Shown here in pieces: positions 24,049 to 26,366 of a stretch of 26,366 bases of DNA. The stretch comes from XYD12-FULL-36-8 sp964391015 (lineage in GTDB: Bacteria > Bacteroidota > Ignavibacteria > Ignavibacteriales > Ignavibacteriaceae): assembly GCA_964391015.1 (NCBI GenBank), contig CAYMKU010000043.1, positions 1 through 26,366 on the forward strand, read 5' to 3'. The notes beneath the pieces are model-generated. The model ran no database searches, had not been told where the DNA came from, and saw only the letters and a program-made list of their open reading frames with translations. Positions within the stretch are counted from its first letter, which is position 1. Each line of letters starts with the position of its first letter. The translations under genes and the position numbers were made by a program.

Positions 24049-26366
24049 ATGAGAAAATTTTACGTATTGCTTATTTCCGTGATCATGGCGGGGATGGCGA
24101 ATGCACAGCTAACCGGTCCCAAGTCAATTCCTGGTGATTATGCAACAATTGAAGCTGCAGTAACTGACCTGAACACACAGGGCGTTGGTACGGGCGGGGT
24201 AACTTTTAATGTTGCCGCCGGCCATACAGAAACGCTCACCGCAGCGTTGTTAGTAACGATAGCCACCAATCCACCATCGGCTTCAAAGCCGGTTGTATTT
24301 CAGCGTTCGGGTGCTGGTGCTAATCCGCTTATAACAGCTTTGACGCCTGGTGTATCCCTGACCTTAGATGGTATTTTTATTATTAATGGTGCTGACTATA
24401 TTACTATTGACGGTATTGACCTGCAGGAGAATGCTGTTAATGTCACTCCTACAACACAGATGGAATGGGGTTATGCTTTGTTAAAAACCAGCACAAGCAA
24501 CGGCAGCCAGAATAACACGATAAAGAACTGCTCTATTACCTTGAACAAGACCAATACCGCATCGGTTGGTATATACGGGGGAAATCATTTATCAACCAGT
24601 ACCACAGCGCTAACACTTGCCAACTTCAATGGAACTAATTCCTTTAATAAATTCTATAATAATGCGATCCAGAACTGTTACCAGGGGTATTCATTGAACG
24701 GTTATAACCAGGCTGCACCTTATGACCTGTTTGACCAACAAAATGAGATCAATAAACAAGGAACCGGTCAGAGTATTATCACCAATTTTGGTGGATCAAC
24801 GGTTGCATGTAATGCTATCGTAACAATCTACCAGAACAAGATCAGGGTATCCAATACGAATATCAACGGTGGAACAGGAACCAACGCTGCTTTAAACGGA
24901 ATCCTGATCAATACAGCATTGAATGCAACGATCGATGTATCCTTCGATACGATACAATTAGTAAGCGGCGGTACGACACAGGCCATGCAGGGTATCAGTA
25001 TTGTTGGCGGGGGTACAGGGGCTGGCAATACCGTGAATATAAATAATAACCTGGTTCGGAATTGCACATATCCATCTGCAACAAGCGCTATATTCAGGGC
25101 AATTAACCACGGAGCTACGGCAACCTATACTAATATTTATGACAATACAGTTACCAACAATTCTCATCCGGGCACTGGTGAATTCAGCGGTATCTATTAT
25201 TCCGGATCAAGTGCCTCGTTGGTTTTACTGGTAGAAATTTTTAATAATACGGTGAACGGTAATACCAAGACCGGCGTTTCCGGCACGATGAACTGCATAT
25301 ATTACAGTGCCAGTACCAACACGACCAATGTGTATAATAATAATGTGAACACAAACAGCAATAGTGCCGGTTCAGGTGTAATGTACGGGTACTATAATAA
25401 CGGGATAGGTTACAATTGCAACACCCATGATAATTTATGTAATACACTTAATGGTGGCACCGGAGATACGTATGCTTTTTATGAATCATCCGGCGCTGGC
25501 CCTACACTTAAAACCTTTTATAATAACACCATTCACACTATCAACGGCGGAGCTTTGGTAGGCGCTGTTTATTTTAATTTTGCTCAGAATCTTTCTTGTT
25601 ACCGGAATAACATTTATAATCTTTCATCCACCTCTTCCGGAGCAGGCGGCCCTTATACAATGGGCATATACACAGGCACTTCTTCCAATTTTAATTTGAG
25701 CATTTATAATAATTTTATCAGCGATCTGAGGGCGCCCAATGCAGCTTCAGCAACTACGCCTTCCGTAATGGGGATGAGAATTGATGGCACCACGACCAGC
25801 AATTACTATATCAGTTATAATACCATTTACCTGAATGCTACCAGTTCAGGCGTCAACTTTGGGACTGCGGCATGCTACTTTACCTCTGCCAGCACTGTTA
25901 GCCTGCTGATGCGTAATAATATTTTTGCCAATAACAGTACGCCATTTGGTACAGGTAAAACAGCTGCTTTGCAAGTGGCAAGTACAGGCGGGTTTACAAA
26001 ACTGCTTGTTAATAATGGATATAATTGTTACTATGCCGGCACACCCGGAGTCAACAATGTATTGTTCTATGACGGAACAAACAGTGACCAGACCATACAA
26101 GAATTAAAAGACCGTTTTACTCCAAGAGACCAAAGCAGCTTCAGTGAGTTGCCTCCTTTTGTGAATATCGGAGCCACACCCTATGACCTGCATTTGCAAA
26201 CAGGTACTGCCACACAATGTGAAAGCGGTGGACAGGCTGTTGCAGGAATCACTACAGACTATGATAACAATTCTAGGGGTGCTACACCAGATGTCGGCGC
26301 TGATGAAATTGCAGGCCTTACAACTGATATAGCCAGTCCTAATATACAATATACACCATTAGGCAA
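24049..26366 (+). CDS. Partial giant secreted beta-helix protein (array gene 4, cut by right edge)
   Basis: The frame is open for 772 codons with no stop before the window ends. It begins with a signal peptide (MRKFYVLLISVIMAGMANAQ) and the same opening as gene 2 (LTGPKSIPGDYATIEAAVTD). The opening lines also hold DYITIDGIDLQE, as in gene 1. The beta-helix block spans about 25-750, with segments such as NVYNNNVNTNSN and NNTIHTINGG, the shared NTIYLNATSSGVNF, and closes with DVGADE at 748. The last visible residues (SPNIQYTPLG) are the start of the inter-helix module, so the missing part should hold more helix blocks and, by analogy, a T9SS type A domain. A poly-A leader (24036-24043) lies five bases before the ATG. 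Start choice is supported by the sister genes. Confidence 0.9.
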   Translation, partial: MRKFYVLLISVIMAGMANAQLTGPKSIPGDYATIEAAVTDLNTQGVGTGGVTFNVAAGHTETLTAALLVTIATNPPSASKPVVFQRSGAGANPLITALTPGVSLTLDGIFIINGADYITIDGIDLQENAVNVTPTTQMEWGYALLKTSTSNGSQNNTIKNCSITLNKTNTASVGIYGGNHLSTSTTALTLANFNGTNSFNKFYNNAIQNCYQGYSLNGYNQAAPYDLFDQQNEINKQGTGQSIITNFGGSTVACNAIVTIYQNKIRVSNTNINGGTGTNAALNGILINTALNATIDVSFDTIQLVSGGTTQAMQGISIVGGGTGAGNTVNINNNLVRNCTYPSATSAIFRAINHGATATYTNIYDNTVTNNSHPGTGEFSGIYYSGSSASLVLLVEIFNNTVNGNTKTGVSGTMNCIYYSASTNTTNVYNNNVNTNSNSAGSGVMYGYYNNGIGYNCNTHDNLCNTLNGGTGDTYAFYESSGAGPTLKTFYNNTIHTINGGALVGAVYFNFAQNLSCYRNNIYNLSSTSSGAGGPYTMGIYTGTSSNFNLSIYNNFISDLRAPNAASATTPSVMGMRIDGTTTSNYYISYNTIYLNATSSGVNFGTAACYFTSASTVSLLMRNNIFANNSTPFGTGKTAALQVASTGGFTKLLVNNGYNCYYAGTPGVNNVLFYDGTNSDQTIQELKDRFTPRDQSSFSELPPFVNIGATPYDLHLQTGTATQCESGGQAVAGITTDYDNNSRGATPDVGADEIAGLTTDIASPNIQYTPLG

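Overview
The window looks like Bacteroidota chromosome, most likely family Chitinophagaceae. The lineage call is an inference from four things: very large secreted proteins that end in a type IX secretion system (T9SS) type A sorting domain, A-rich leaders in place of Shine-Dalgarno sites, one TAnnTTTG-type promoter box, and many intergenic CCCTCTCCA/TGGAGAGGG palindromes. No rRNA, tRNA, CRISPR array or classical insertion sequence was seen.

Left part (1-4161). The 3' part of a minus-strand gene lies outside the left edge. The visible part starts at a GTG at 1493 and encodes a signal peptide, a cysteine-rich N-terminal domain, two bacterial Ig-like domains and a PKD domain. It is divergent from a plus-strand short-chain dehydrogenase (1684-2373) that carries signatures of the dihydropteridine reductase group. 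Next comes a small DUF559 (PD-(D/E)XK/Vsr-like) endonuclease gene on the minus strand (2641-3003), bracketed on both sides by pairs of near-identical palindromic repeats. After that is a four-helix membrane protein (3334-3753) whose C-terminal tail is encoded by another palindrome. The stretch 3754-4161 has no convincing gene, only a stem-loop followed by a T tract.

Right part (4162-26366). Four co-oriented giant secreted proteins stand in tandem: 2655 aa, 2494 aa, 1068 aa, and a fourth cut by the right edge after 772 codons. Genes 1, 2 and 4 are built from parallel beta-helix blocks rich in Asn/Thr/Ser, each closing with a DIGAxE-type motif. Between the blocks sits a repeated roughly 150-residue beta-rich module (GPxIxYTxxGN at its start, YFVVAQD near its end). 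Gene 3 has a different N-terminus (lectin-like fold plus a choice-of-anchor D type Ig domain) but the same C-terminal linker and sorting domain. The three complete genes share the coding 3' end and, past the stop codon, a roughly 130-bp non-coding unit with a hairpin of up to 16 bp. The array therefore seems to have grown by duplication that carried the 3' flank along, with exchange of N-terminal parts.

Working picture: the giant proteins would cross the inner membrane by Sec, cross the outer membrane by T9SS, and be displayed on or released from the cell as adhesin- or glycan-binding-like fibres. Their ligand cannot be read from the sequence. The most unusual features are the shared 3' unit, the repeat-bracketed DUF559 gene, and the recurring inter-helix module.
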